52,197 nt of DNA from Neisseria sicca 4320 (GTDB taxonomy: Bacteria; Pseudomonadota; Gammaproteobacteria; Burkholderiales; Neisseriaceae): assembly GCF_000193735.1 (NCBI RefSeq), contig NZ_AEPF01000008.1:1-52197 (forward strand). Direction: 5' to 3'. The translations under genes and the position numbers were made by a program. Shown one piece after another: positions 1 through 8,232 of this stretch; position 1 is the stretch's first letter; each line of letters opens with the position of its first letter. The notes beneath the pieces were generated by a model that worked only from the letters and a program-made list of their open reading frames with translations, was not told where the DNA came from and did no database searches.

Positions 1-14
1 ATGGGTTTGAGGCT

Positions 15-30
15 TTCAGACGACCTTTTT
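15..30 (-). repeat. DUS copy at the window edge, distal end of orn
   Basis: The bottom strand reads AGGTCGTCTGAA, the 12-mer DNA uptake sequence, shortly after the orn stop. In this genome such copies usually come as inverted pairs acting as terminators. The partner arm would lie outside the window, so a terminator function here is inferred. Confidence 0.6.
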
Positions 31-56
31 GTATTGTTGCTCGTGTTGGCAAGGAT

Positions 57-605
57 TTAAGGCAGTTTCAAGAAGTTTTCGCGGTAGTAGCGCATTTCCT
101 CGATGCTTTCGAGAATGTCGTCCAAAGCCTGATGCGAACCGCGTTTCACCACGCCTTTGGCAACGGGCGGATTCCAACGTTTGGCGAGCTCTTTCAGGGT
201 GGATACGTCCAGATTGCGGTAGTGGAAATACGCTTCGAGGCGCGGCATGTATTTGACCATAAAGCGGCGGTCTTGATGGATGGAATTGCCGCACATCGGC
301 GTGGCTTTTTCGGGAATCCATTGCGCGATAAAGTCCAGCAGTTTTTGTTCCACTTCGGCTTCGGTGAGTTGCGATTCGCGCACGCGCCGGGTTAATCCTG
401 TACGCCCGTGGGTGGCGGTGTTCCATTCGTCCATGCCGTCGAGCAGTTCGTCGCTTTGGTGGACGACATAAACTTCGGACTGCGCCAAGACGTTCAAATC
501 GGAGTCGGTAATAATCATGGCGACTTCGATAATGCGTTCGCGTTCGGGGTCAAGCCCGGTCATTTCCATATCGAGCCAGCAGAGGTTGTTTGCGTTTTGG
601 GTCAT
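57..605 (-). CDS. orn: Oligoribonuclease Orn
   Basis: A 182-aa DEDDh-family 3'-5' exoribonuclease, the usual length for the family. It degrades 2- to 5-nt RNA fragments left by other nucleases, finishing mRNA turnover and hydrolysing pGpG. The N-terminal Exo I motif (WLDMEMTGLDPE) supplies the first acidic pair, and the C-terminal H-x4-D motif (HQALDDI) completes the site. It is transcribed away from fabI. A DUS inverted pair sits in the shared upstream region. Identification is secure. Confidence 0.96.
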   Translation of the reverse strand: MTQNANNLCWLDMEMTGLDPERERIIEVAMIITDSDLNVLAQSEVYVVHQSDELLDGMDEWNTATHGRTGLTRRVRESQLTEAEVEQKLLDFIAQWIPEKATPMCGNSIHQDRRFMVKYMPRLEAYFHYRNLDVSTLKELAKRWNPPVAKGVVKRGSHQALDDILESIEEMRYYRENFLKLP

Positions 606-663
606 TTCAGACAGCCTTTTTCGTTAAAAACAATGGGCGGCATTATAAGGGATTTGATGTGCA

Positions 664-694
664 AAGGTCGTTTGAAAAGGTTTCAGACGACCTT
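664..694. repeat. Inverted DUS pair between orn and fabI
   Basis: The left arm (664-677) has one change from consensus (GTCGTTTGAA) and the right arm (681-694) is intact. Only three bases separate them. It lies between divergent genes, so unlike most pairs here it does not follow either gene and is unlikely to be a normal terminator. Confidence 0.7.
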
Positions 695-752
695 CGTTTT
701 CCGTCAGGACGACAGGTTATCTCTTGTTTTCTATACCGAAACCGCCCCCAGT

Positions 753-761
753 TTGCTATAA
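753..761 (+). promoter_or_regulatory. Extended -10 promoter of fabI
   Basis: TGCTATAAT is a perfect extended -10 element (TGnTATAAT), 46 bases before the fabI start. No good -35 hexamer lies 16-18 bases upstream, which fits extended -10 promoters. Transcription should begin near 768. Confidence 0.6.
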
Positions 762-807
762 TGCCCAGTTTCATCAAACCGCAATACCACACTTTAAAGG
801 ACAAAAA

Positions 808-1596
808 ATGGGTTTTCTGCAAGGTAAAAAAATCCTGATCACCGGCATGATTTCCGAGCGTTCCATCGCTTACGGCATTGCCAAAGCCTGCCGCGAACAA
901 GGCGCGGATTTGGCGTTTACCTACGTTGTCGACAAACTGGAAGAGCGCGTCCGCAAAATGGCCGCCGAATTGGGTTCCGAACTCGTGTTCCGCTGCGATG
1001 TCGCCAGCGACGACGAAATCAACCAAGTTTTCGCCGATTTGGGCAAACATTGGGACGGCTTGGACGGCCTCGTCCACTCCATCGGCTTCGCACCGAAAGA
1101 AGCCTTGAGCGGCGACTTCCTCGACAGCATCAGCCGCGAAGCGTTTAATACCGCACACGAAATCTCCGCATACAGCCTGCCTGCATTGGCAAAAGCCGCC
1201 CGTCCGATGATGCGCGGCAGAAACGCCGCCATCGTCGCCCTGAGCTACTTGGGCGCGGTTCGTGCGATTCCGAACTACAACGTTATGGGCATGGCAAAAG
1301 CCAGCCTCGAAGCAGGCATCCGCTTTACTGCCGCCTGCTTGGGCAAAGAAGGCATCCGCTGCAACGGCATTTCCGCCGGCCCGATCAAAACCCTCGCTGC
1401 CTCCGGCATTGCCGATTTCAGCAAACTCTTGGGACACGTCGCTTCCCACAACCCGCTCGGCCGCAACGTAACCATCGACGAAGTCGGCAACACTGCCGCC
1501 TTCCTGCTCTCCGAACTCTCTTCAGGCATTACCGGCGAAATCACTTACGTTGACGGCGGTTACAGCATCAACGCCCTGAACGACGAAGAGGCGTAA
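808..1596 (+). CDS. fabI: Enoyl-ACP reductase (NADH) FabI
   Basis: A 262-aa short-chain dehydrogenase catalysing the last step of each fatty-acid elongation cycle, reduction of trans-2-enoyl-ACP. The start at 808 is chosen because it begins MGFLQGKKILITG, the usual FabI N-terminus, and follows AAAGGA. The cofactor loop is the FabI-type ITGMISERSIAYG. Catalytic residues are Tyr147, Tyr157 and Lys164, matching the E. coli Tyr146/Tyr156/Lys163 arrangement. Reading could be extended upstream to 724, but that would run through the promoter. Triclosan and related inhibitors target this family. Confidence 0.97.
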   Translation: MGFLQGKKILITGMISERSIAYGIAKACREQGADLAFTYVVDKLEERVRKMAAELGSELVFRCDVASDDEINQVFADLGKHWDGLDGLVHSIGFAPKEALSGDFLDSISREAFNTAHEISAYSLPALAKAARPMMRGRNAAIVALSYLGAVRAIPNYNVMGMAKASLEAGIRFTAACLGKEGIRCNGISAGPIKTLAASGIADFSKLLGHVASHNPLGRNVTIDEVGNTAAFLLSELSSGITGEITYVDGGYSINALNDEEA

Positions 1597-1639
1597 TGAT
1601 TTGTAATATTTTGTAGAAAAGACAACTTATTACACAAAA

Positions 1640-1698
1640 AACCGTCTGAATAAGTGGTGTAAAAAAGGTACACTCCGATTTCAGACGGTTCTTTTTTC
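1640..1698 (+). terminator. fabI terminator built on a variant DUS pair
   Basis: An 11-bp perfect inverted repeat (1640-1650 and 1680-1690) is followed by a T-rich run. An inner GTGTA/TACAC helix extends the stem. The arms read ACCGTCTGAA, not the GTCGTCTGAA used everywhere else in the window. Confidence 0.8.
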
Positions 1699-1877
1699 AT
1701 ATAAAAGGCGGCATATTTCGGGAATTTTGTCATATATACAAATTTTAACTTTTATAAATTTTGTTTAACGAATAACACGATACCATGCCTGCCGGTTTGG
1801 AAAAGCCTGCCCGACCCTTCGGATGCGCTTTTTTAAAAATTTCACTTTATTATCCACAAACATACAGGAGGACATTT

Positions 1878-2330
1878 ATGTCTATTGCTTCAGAATTTAA
1901 ACAGTTTATTATGCGCGGCAACGTTATTGACTTGGCAGTCGGTATGGTCGTCGGTACTGCGTTCAGCGGCATCGTTAAATCTTTGGTTGACGACGTAATC
2001 ATGCCCCCTATCGGTCTGTTGATCGGCGGCGTTGACTTCTCGAATTTGTTCGTTACCTTGAAAGACGGCACACCGCCCGCCCCCGAAGCCGGTTACGCCA
2101 GCCTGGCGGCGGCTCAAGCTGCCGGTGCCGTTACGCTTAATCTCGGTCTGTTCATCAACTCTGTGATCAGCTTCCTGATTATCGCCGCCGCAATCTTTTC
2201 CGTTATCAAAGCATTGAACGCTATGAAAAGAGCAGAAGAACACATTGAAGAAGAAGCCTTAATCCCTAGCGAAGAAGTATTGCTGTTGCGCGAGATCCGC
2301 GACTCTCTGAACAAAAAACAATCTTTATAA
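1878..2330 (+). CDS. mscL: Large-conductance mechanosensitive channel MscL
   Basis: A 150-aa inner-membrane channel that opens under membrane tension to release solutes on osmotic downshock. The start at 1878 follows AGGAGG and gives the family N-terminus (MSIASEFKQFIMRGNVIDLA). TM1 spans about residues 15-40 and carries the gate-lining glycines. A periplasmic loop rich in Ala/Pro follows at about 55-80, TM2 at about 85-108, and an amphipathic C-terminal helix. An in-frame ATG at 1785 lacks a ribosome site and homologous residues. Confidence 0.96.
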   Translation: MSIASEFKQFIMRGNVIDLAVGMVVGTAFSGIVKSLVDDVIMPPIGLLIGGVDFSNLFVTLKDGTPPAPEAGYASLAAAQAAGAVTLNLGLFINSVISFLIIAAAIFSVIKALNAMKRAEEHIEEEALIPSEEVLLLREIRDSLNKKQSL

Positions 2331-2350
2331 TTGTAAGATTTGAAATCGAT

Positions 2351-2391
2351 GGTCGTCTGAAACCGAATGTTTGGTTTCAGACGACCTTTTT
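2351..2391 (+). terminator. mscL terminator (inverted DUS pair)
   Basis: Arms 2351-2364 and 2373-2386 form a 14-bp stem containing a DUS in each orientation, followed by TTTTT. This is the standard Neisseria use of paired uptake sequences as intrinsic terminators. Confidence 0.8.
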
Positions 2392-2498
2392 GTATCCATG
2401 CGCCTTTTATTTTAAAGCGGGCGAGGTTCGGGTTTTATGGGAAACACACGTTACGGGCTTGTTTCTCCTAAAGCCTGCACCCTATCAATTAAAGAAAA

Positions 2499-2536
2499 GT
2501 CGTCTGAAACCTTCCAAATCGGTTTCAGACGACCTT
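2499..2536 (-). terminator. hslO terminator (inverted DUS pair)
   Basis: A 13-bp stem (2499-2511 with 2521-2533) with a DUS on each strand, just past the hslO stop. On the bottom strand it ends in a T-rich stretch. Confidence 0.7.
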
Positions 2537-2563
2537 TGCTTAATGAATATTAAGCGTTGATGT

Positions 2564-3469
2564 TTATTGCAGACGCTTGGCTTCGTCTAGGACGGCGTTG
2601 ACGACATCGGCACCGAAGAGGGCGTTGACATCGGTTTCGTCGAAGACGTATTTGGCGTGGCAGAAGTCGCAGTCGATTTGGATGCTGCCTTGTTCGGCGA
2701 CCACGCCCCCGACTTCTTCGCCGCCCAGCATGAGCAGCATATCGCTGACTTTTCCGCGCGAACAGGTGCAGGCGAATTCGATATTTTCGGGATCGAAGAC
2801 GCGCGGAGGGGTTTCGTGGAAGAGACGGTAGAGGACGTGTTGTGCGTCCAGCCCGGTCAGTTCTTCGGGAGTCAGGGTTTGAGCCAGCGTGCCGACGTGT
2901 TCCCATGATGCCGCGTCAGGTTCTGTCTCAGGCAGGCGTTGCACCAAAAGTCCGCCGCAGGCATCGTCCGATGAGGCAAGGACGATTTGGGTATCGAGCT
3001 GTTCGGAGCGTTTGGTGTAGTTGATAAGCATTTGGGCGATGCTGCCGCCTTCGAGCGGGACGACACCCTGCCAAGGTTCTGCGTCTTTGGGCTGAAGGGT
3101 GAGGACGAAGACGCTGTTGCTGCCGAGAAGGTCGGTCAGGCTTTCGTCGTCGTTGATGTCGGCGGTTTCGTCCCAACGTGCGGTGGCGCGGACGGTTTGG
3201 TCGGAAGTAGCCTCGACGACGAGCATTTTCAGACGACCTTGTCCTTGAACTTGAACGATGAGCGTGCCGTCGGTTTTGAGGTTGCCGGACAGGAGCGCGC
3301 CTGCGGCAAGGAGTTCGCCCAAGGCGCGGCGGATGGCGGGGGGATAGTGTTTTTGTCCGACGATGTGTTTCCATACGTTTTCAAGGCGGACGTGCAAACC
3401 GCGAACGGGCATATCGTCGAAGATGAAGCGGGTGCGGATGTCGGCGTGGTTGATCTGGGTTTGCGGCAT
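2564..3469 (-). CDS. hslO: Hsp33 redox-regulated chaperone HslO
   Basis: A 301-aa cytoplasmic holdase activated by oxidation. The N-terminal substrate-binding domain is followed by a linker and a C-terminal redox switch. All four zinc cysteines are present: CxC at Cys234/Cys236 and CxxC at Cys267/Cys270. Oxidation releases zinc and exposes the client-binding surface. The region contains one in-gene DUS near 3228. It stands alone, flanked by DUS hairpins on both sides. Confidence 0.96.
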   Translation of the reverse strand: MPQTQINHADIRTRFIFDDMPVRGLHVRLENVWKHIVGQKHYPPAIRRALGELLAAGALLSGNLKTDGTLIVQVQGQGRLKMLVVEATSDQTVRATARWDETADINDDESLTDLLGSNSVFVLTLQPKDAEPWQGVVPLEGGSIAQMLINYTKRSEQLDTQIVLASSDDACGGLLVQRLPETEPDAASWEHVGTLAQTLTPEELTGLDAQHVLYRLFHETPPRVFDPENIEFACTCSRGKVSDMLLMLGGEEVGGVVAEQGSIQIDCDFCHAKYVFDETDVNALFGADVVNAVLDEAKRLQ

Positions 3470-3532
3470 AAATTCCTCTGTTATATCTGGATGACGGGTT
3501 GACGGCTATATGGTTGCGTCCGCAGGGAAATC

Positions 3533-3591
3533 AAGGTCGTCTGAAAACGTTTTGGCGAAACCTGCGCCCTTGGTTTTCAGACGACCTTTTT
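3533..3591 (-). terminator. ubiB terminator (inverted DUS pair)
   Basis: The DUS copy at 3533-3548 pairs with 3573-3586, which continues into TTTTT on the top strand. It separates the ubiB stop from the hslO start, both on the bottom strand, so it most likely terminates ubiB. Confidence 0.65.
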
Positions 3592-3628
3592 GTTCTTGTG
3601 CTGATTGATGATTTGAGCAAACGTGAGG

Positions 3629-5272
3629 CTAGTGTTTCCCCGACCGCCACACCGACCAGATAATCCACAGGCTGTTGGCGAAGGCGATAAGGTAGCCGAC
3701 GAAGCCGATAAACTTGGGGCCGGTGTCTATGCTCATGACGATGGACGAACCGATAATCAGGGCGGCGGTAACGATGCCCATGGTCAGGCGGTTGGCGGCG
3801 CTGTCGATTTGATGGCTGATGCGTTCTGACTGCTTGAGGTCTAGGGTGATGCCGAATTTGCCTTTTTGCAGCATTCTGGTCAGCCTGAAGAAGTCTTGCG
3901 GCAGCGACTCCGCCATTTGCAACAGGGTGCGCAGTTGCGTTTTGGCGTTGCGGGCGATGTGGGCGGCAGAGGCTTGTTCTTTGACGGCGGCTTCGGTGAT
4001 GGGTTTGGCGCGTTCGAGCAGTTCAATACTGCCGTCGAGCCGTTTGACGACGCCTTCGAGGGTGATGAGGGTTTTGAAGAGCATCACGAGGTCGCCGGGC
4101 AGGGTCAGCCCGTGGCGGCGCATGATGGAGGTGATGTCGTTAATGACTTGGCTGACGCGCAGGTCGCGGATGGGCGTGTGTTCATAGTTGAGCAGCATTT
4201 CCAAGACGTCTGCGCCGAGCAGGTTTTCGTCGGGCAAATCGCCCTGAGCCCAGTCGCTGAGGACGTATTGGATGAGCAGCGCGTCGTTGTTGGTCAGGGC
4301 GTTGATGAGGTTGAGGATTTCGCGGCGGCGGGTGTTGCCTAGGTGTCCGACCAGCCCGAAGTCGATGAAGGTGATGCCGCCGTTGTCGTTGATGAAGATG
4401 TTGCCCGGATGGGGGTCGGCATGGAAAAAGCCTTGCCGCAGCATCATGGTGAAGAGCGTGTCGGTAATCCGTCCGGCAAGCCCGTTGCGCAAGGTGTGGG
4501 GCATGGTTTCTAGGTCGGCGTCTTTCAGGAGCGTGCCGTCGATGTAGTCTTGTACGAGGATGTGCCGGTTGGAAATGTCGGGATAGACGGCGGGGATGCG
4601 GACCAAGGGGTCGTCTGAAAAGGTCTGACCGAAACGCTGCATATAGCGCAGCTCTACTGATAAATCGGTTTCTTTTGCCAGACTTTTGGCAAAATAGGCG
4701 ACCATCAATACGGGCTGGTAACGGCGCACTTCGGGGATTTCGGATTCCATCAGTCTGGCGAGGTGGTTCAAAATCCGCAGATCCGCCTGAATGACCGGCT
4801 CGATGTCGGGGCGTTTGACTTTGACGGCGACGGCGGTTCCGTCTAAAAGTTCGGCGCGGTGCACCTGTGCCACCGACGCGCTGCCTGCGGGTTTCGGGTC
4901 TATGCTGCGGAACACTTCGGAAACGGGTTTGCCCAAATAGGCTTCGACCAAAGTATAGATTTCAGACGACGGTATCGGCGCAACGTTGCTTTGCAGTTGT
5001 TCAAACTCTTCAATCCACTCCGCCCCGAAAATATCGACCCGCGTGGACAATACCTGACCGAGTTTGACGAAGGTCGGCCCCAGCTCTTCAAACGCTTTGC
5101 GGAAGCGTCGCGGCGTACTCATATAACGGCTGTCGGGATGCACTTCGTCCCCGCCCGCTGCGCCCAAACGGATACGCTGCACAAAGCCGCCCAAGCCGTA
5201 TTTCGTCAGTACGGTAATAATTTCGCGCATTCTGGAAAAGTCGCGCATGGCGAGCAGAGTGGGTATCATCAT
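3629..5272 (-). CDS. ubiB: Ubiquinone biosynthesis kinase-like protein UbiB
   Basis: A 547-aa ABC1/ADCK-family atypical kinase/ATPase needed for aerobic coenzyme Q synthesis, close to the E. coli length of 546. The family KxGQ motif is at Lys70-Gln73. The Ala-rich nucleotide loop (AGSASVAQVHRA), catalytic lysine region (VAVKVKRPDI), HADPHPGN catalytic loop and IDFG metal motif are all present. Two membrane segments close the C-terminus. The start has no clear ribosome site, so the first few residues (MMIPTLLAM) are uncertain. Confidence 0.94.
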   Translation of the reverse strand: MMIPTLLAMRDFSRMREIITVLTKYGLGGFVQRIRLGAAGGDEVHPDSRYMSTPRRFRKAFEELGPTFVKLGQVLSTRVDIFGAEWIEEFEQLQSNVAPIPSSEIYTLVEAYLGKPVSEVFRSIDPKPAGSASVAQVHRAELLDGTAVAVKVKRPDIEPVIQADLRILNHLARLMESEIPEVRRYQPVLMVAYFAKSLAKETDLSVELRYMQRFGQTFSDDPLVRIPAVYPDISNRHILVQDYIDGTLLKDADLETMPHTLRNGLAGRITDTLFTMMLRQGFFHADPHPGNIFINDNGGITFIDFGLVGHLGNTRRREILNLINALTNNDALLIQYVLSDWAQGDLPDENLLGADVLEMLLNYEHTPIRDLRVSQVINDITSIMRRHGLTLPGDLVMLFKTLITLEGVVKRLDGSIELLERAKPITEAAVKEQASAAHIARNAKTQLRTLLQMAESLPQDFFRLTRMLQKGKFGITLDLKQSERISHQIDSAANRLTMGIVTAALIIGSSIVMSIDTGPKFIGFVGYLIAFANSLWIIWSVWRSGKH

Positions 5273-5335
5273 CAGTTGAGTGTCTTCGCAAATTTTTTAT
5301 AAACAACGCTTTAACGCAATATAACAGACGCTTTT

Positions 5336-5365
5336 TTGCCAAACATCCTGTTTTTTATATACAAT
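5336..5365 (+). promoter_or_regulatory. Candidate promoter of the NlpC/P60 gene
   Basis: TTGCCA (5336-5341) and TACAAT (5360-5365) are 18 bases apart and 77 bases upstream of the start codon. The assignment rests on consensus match only. Confidence 0.45.
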
Positions 5366-5412
5366 CGCCTGCATATCCTAGATACAGAATAACATAATAG
5401 CAGGCGGCAGAC

Positions 5413-5424
5413 AGGTCGTCTGAA
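5413..5424 (+). repeat. Solo DUS upstream of the NlpC/P60 gene
   Basis: A full AGGTCGTCTGAA 12-mer, unpaired, 18 bases before the start codon. It lies in the probable 5' leader of the gene. Confidence 0.8.
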
Positions 5425-5441
5425 AATGGAATCAGTCAAAC

Positions 5442-6101
5442 ATGAAAGCCTTATCCAGGCTGGCGGCACTATTGGTTTCGGCCTGTATGCTGTCCGGCAT
5501 TCATTTTGCAAACGCCGACGAACTGGACGTGTTCGTTAAAAACAGGCAGCAGGTTTTAAACCAATTTGAAGATGCAAAACAGCCTGCTCCCGCACAGGCT
5601 CCGCAGATAAATTTCCAACCCGCGCGCGCGGCAACTCCTGTTGTACATTCCATTCCTTCAGCTTCGGCAGCACCCGTCCGTGCATCGAGAAGTTCAGATA
5701 GTGCCGACGAACTCATCGGTAGCGCGATGGGGCTTTTGGGCGTTGCCTACCGTTACGGCGGTACGTCAGCATCCACAGGTTTCGACTGCAGCGGATTCAT
5801 GCAGCATATCTTCAGACGCTCAATGGGGCTGAACCTCCCCCGTACCTCCGCCGAACAGGCAAGAATGGGCGTCGGCGTATCCCGCGGCGAATTACAGCCG
5901 GGCGATATGGTATTTTTCCGCACGATGGGACGCGGCAGGATTTCCCATGTCGGACTCTACATCGGCAACGACCGTTTCATCCACGCTCCGCGTACCGGCA
6001 AACGTATTGAAATCACCAGCCTCAGCAACAAATACTGGAACGCCAAATACGCCTTTGCACGCCGCGTGAAGAAAAACGATCCGTCCCGTTTTCTCAACTA
6101 A
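5442..6101 (+). CDS. Secreted NlpC/P60 cell-wall peptidase
   Basis: A 219-aa protein with an N-terminal signal peptide (about residues 1-25, cleavage near ANA-DE), a low-complexity Pro/Ala linker to about residue 90, and a C-terminal NlpC/P60 domain (peptidase family C40). The catalytic triad is visible as Cys116 (FDCSGF), His169 (SHVGLY) and His181 (FIHAP). Such enzymes cut D-Glu-(meso)DAP bonds in peptidoglycan stem peptides in the periplasm. The exact substrate is inferred from the family. A small gene follows 18 bases downstream and is probably cotranscribed. Confidence 0.92.
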   Translation: MKALSRLAALLVSACMLSGIHFANADELDVFVKNRQQVLNQFEDAKQPAPAQAPQINFQPARAATPVVHSIPSASAAPVRASRSSDSADELIGSAMGLLGVAYRYGGTSASTGFDCSGFMQHIFRRSMGLNLPRTSAEQARMGVGVSRGELQPGDMVFFRTMGRGRISHVGLYIGNDRFIHAPRTGKRIEITSLSNKYWNAKYAFARRVKKNDPSRFLN

Positions 6102-6119
6102 GTCTAGGAAAGCAACAAC

Positions 6120-6338
6120 GTGAGTATGCCTGAAATGCCCAAATGGTACGACGACGACGGGCAAATCGTATCCTGCACTGAAAAAGTGAAAGTCATGACG
6201 GAAAACATGACCGAGCTTTATCAAGCAGCACAAGATGCATTTGAAGACGCGCTTCTGATGGGCTGCAGTGAAAAACAGTTGCGCGAATACCTGCAAGCCT
6301 TGATTGAAGGTGTGGAAAACCCCTATCGGAAAGCTTAG
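6120..6338 (+). CDS. Small acidic protein of unknown function
   Basis: A 72-aa acidic, probably cytoplasmic protein with no signal peptide or membrane segment. A GTG start at 6120 follows AGGAA with 9-base spacing. An ATG two codons later (6126) is an alternative. The C-terminal half is predicted helical (residues about 24-65). It lies 18 bases after the NlpC/P60 gene and before a strong terminator, so the two look like one operon. I do not recognise the family. Confidence 0.7.
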   Translation: MSMPEMPKWYDDDGQIVSCTEKVKVMTENMTELYQAAQDAFEDALLMGCSEKQLREYLQALIEGVENPYRKA

Positions 6339-6357
6339 TCGGCAATATATTCCCTAC

Positions 6358-6388
6358 AACGGTATGGCTTTTGCCATGCCGTTTTTTA
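6358..6388 (+). terminator. Intrinsic terminator of the NlpC/P60 operon
   Basis: An 11-bp stem (6358-6368 with 6373-6383, one G-U pair), a TTTT loop and a run of six Ts. It is a classical hairpin without DUS. Confidence 0.85.
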
Positions 6389-6404
6389 TGGACCGTAAAA
6401 CAGC

Positions 6405-6448
6405 AAGGTCGTCTGAAAGCTGCAATATGCTTTCAGACGACCTTTTTT
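6405..6448. terminator. Inverted DUS pair, second terminator
   Basis: A perfect 16-bp stem (6405-6420 with 6429-6444) carries a DUS in both arms and ends in TTTTTT. It backs up the hairpin just upstream. With that hairpin and the promoter candidate at 6557 it fills the 331-base gap before the symporter gene. Confidence 0.75.
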
Positions 6449-6556
6449 GCTTGCCCAAATCGGAGCCTGTGTCGTGTAATGCAAGGAAACTCTATGATAT
6501 TTATCAAGATTATGCCAATGCTGAAACTGTAAAGTTTTTTCAGTTTGTCAACAGTC

Positions 6557-6565
6557 TGCTAGAAT
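6557..6565 (+). promoter_or_regulatory. Candidate extended -10 promoter of the symporter
   Basis: TGCTAGAAT fits TGnTATAAT with one change. A roughly 98-base leader follows, including a small TCGGG/CCCGA hairpin near 6580. No recognised riboswitch was found in it. Confidence 0.4.
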
Positions 6566-6669
6566 AGCGCGTTTTGGCGTCGGGTGTTGTCCCGATGTCG
6601 TCTGAAAACAGCTTTGCGGCACTTTGACAGGATCATCCCTTCGGAGAGCCGTATCTAGAAAGGCTTTTT

Positions 6670-8094
6670 ATGGATAACTTTACCGAATCGCTGCACCAAT
6701 TGGTTCAGAAAATCAATGATCCGATGTGGACAGGGCTGGTGTATGTCCTGCTGGGTGCAGGGCTGTTTTTCACAGTTGCCACCGGTTTCGTACAATTCCG
6801 CCTGCTCGGACGCAGTATCAAAGAGATGCTCGGCGGCCGCCAACAAGGCGATGATCCGCACGGTATTACGCCGTTTCAGGCTTTCGTTACCGGACTTGCC
6901 AGCCGCGTGGGCGTGGGCAACATCGCGGGCGTGGCGATTGCCATCAGCAGCGGCGGCCCGGGCGCAGTATTTTGGATGTGGATCACCGCATTAATCGGTA
7001 TGAGTTCGGCGTTTGTCGAATCTTCACTGGCGCAGTTGTTCAAAATTCGCGATTACGACAACCATCATTTCCGCGGCGGTCCTGCTTACTATATTACCCA
7101 AGGCTTGGGTCAAAAATGGTTGGGCATCGTATTTGCATTGAGCCTGATTTTCTGCTTCGGATTCGTTTATGAAGCCGTTCAAACCAACACCATCGCCGTA
7201 ACCGCCAAAGCCGCGTGGGGCTGGGACGAACATGCGGTCGGCGTCGCATTGGTCATCATGACTGCGCCGATTATTTTCGGCGGTATCCGCCGCGTTTCCC
7301 GCTTTGCCGAAATGCTTGTTCCGCTGATGGCGACTTTGTATCTGCTGATGGCGCTCTACATCATCATCACAAACATCAGCCTGATTCCCCATGTCTTCGG
7401 TCAGATTTTTGACAGCGCGTTCAACTTTGAAGCAGCCGGCGGCGGCCTGCTCGGCGGCTTGATTTCGCAAACCATGATGATCGGTATCAAACGCGGCCTG
7501 TATTCCAATGAAGCAGGTCAAGGTTCTGCACCTAACGCCGCAGCGGCAGCCGAAGTCAAACACCCTGTTTCCCAAGGTATGATTCAAATGCTGGGCGTAT
7601 TCGTCGATACGATTATCGTATGTTCCTGCACGGCGTTTATTGTTTTGGTTTACCAACAACCTTACGGCGATTTGAGCGGCGCAGAGCTGACCCAGGCGGC
7701 GATTGTCAGCCAAGTCGGTGCATGGGGTGCGGACTTCTTGGCAATCATTCTGTTTATGTTTGCCTTCTCTACCGTCATCGGCAACTATGCCTATGCCGAA
7801 TCAAACGTGCAGTTCATCAAAAATCATTGGCTATTGACCGCCCTGTTCCGTATGCTCGTTTTGGGCTGGGTGTATTTCGGCGCAGTCGCCAACGTGCCGC
7901 TGGTTTGGGATATGGCGGATATGGCGATGGGTACGATGGCATGGATCAACCTTGTCGCCATCCTGCTCCTCTCTCCGCTTGCCTTCCTGCTGTTGAGGGA
8001 CTACACGGCGAAACTGAAAATGGGCAAAGACCCTGTCTTCAAACTTTCCGAACATCCGGGTTTGAAACGCAAAATCAAATCCGATATTTGGTAA
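6670..8094 (+). CDS. Alanine/glycine:cation symporter (AGCS family)
   Basis: A 474-aa polytopic inner-membrane protein of the AGCS family, which imports alanine or glycine with Na+ or H+. Roughly eleven hydrophobic segments are visible. Family signatures include the N-terminal GGxxxGDDPHGITPFQA region and the glycine-rich VGVGNIAGVAIA stretch, and the conserved GLYSNEAGQGSAPNAAAAA segment at about residue 280. Exact substrate and coupling ion are not determinable from sequence. It is a single-gene unit with its own promoter candidate and terminator. Confidence 0.93.
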   Translation: MDNFTESLHQLVQKINDPMWTGLVYVLLGAGLFFTVATGFVQFRLLGRSIKEMLGGRQQGDDPHGITPFQAFVTGLASRVGVGNIAGVAIAISSGGPGAVFWMWITALIGMSSAFVESSLAQLFKIRDYDNHHFRGGPAYYITQGLGQKWLGIVFALSLIFCFGFVYEAVQTNTIAVTAKAAWGWDEHAVGVALVIMTAPIIFGGIRRVSRFAEMLVPLMATLYLLMALYIIITNISLIPHVFGQIFDSAFNFEAAGGGLLGGLISQTMMIGIKRGLYSNEAGQGSAPNAAAAAEVKHPVSQGMIQMLGVFVDTIIVCSCTAFIVLVYQQPYGDLSGAELTQAAIVSQVGAWGADFLAIILFMFAFSTVIGNYAYAESNVQFIKNHWLLTALFRMLVLGWVYFGAVANVPLVWDMADMAMGTMAWINLVAILLLSPLAFLLLRDYTAKLKMGKDPVFKLSEHPGLKRKIKSDIW

Positions 8095-8100
8095 ATCAAA

Positions 8101-8130
8101 AAACCGCCCTGCAAGTAGGGCGGTTTTTTA
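8101..8130 (+). terminator. Symporter gene terminator
   Basis: A perfect 10-bp stem (8101-8110 with 8117-8126) ends in a run of Ts, six bases after the stop codon. Confidence 0.9.
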
Positions 8131-8180
8131 TGGCGGACTGAAATGGCAAAATGCCTACGCTTATGCTTGCGCATACATAC

Positions 8181-8226
8181 AAGGTCGTCTGAAAAACCCT
8201 GTTTCGGGTTTTCAGACGACCTTTTT
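8181..8226. terminator. Inverted DUS pair between convergent genes
   Basis: A stem of at least 17 bp with a DUS in each arm, between the symporter gene and the convergent rsmG. T and A runs flank it, so it can serve both strands, and is the likely rsmG terminator. Confidence 0.75.
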
Positions 8227-8232
8227 CAATAT

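Noticed and set aside
643..1449. 268-codon open frame antisense to fabI
   Set aside because: Its C-terminal part runs through the fabI promoter and a DUS pair; no domain recognised.
6304..6567. 87-codon open frame after the 72-aa gene
   Set aside because: It translates a terminator hairpin and a DUS hairpin and overlaps the end of the supported gene.
6566..6669. Possible glycine riboswitch before the AGCS symporter
   Set aside because: The leader is too short and lacks the conserved aptamer motifs; only a small hairpin is present.
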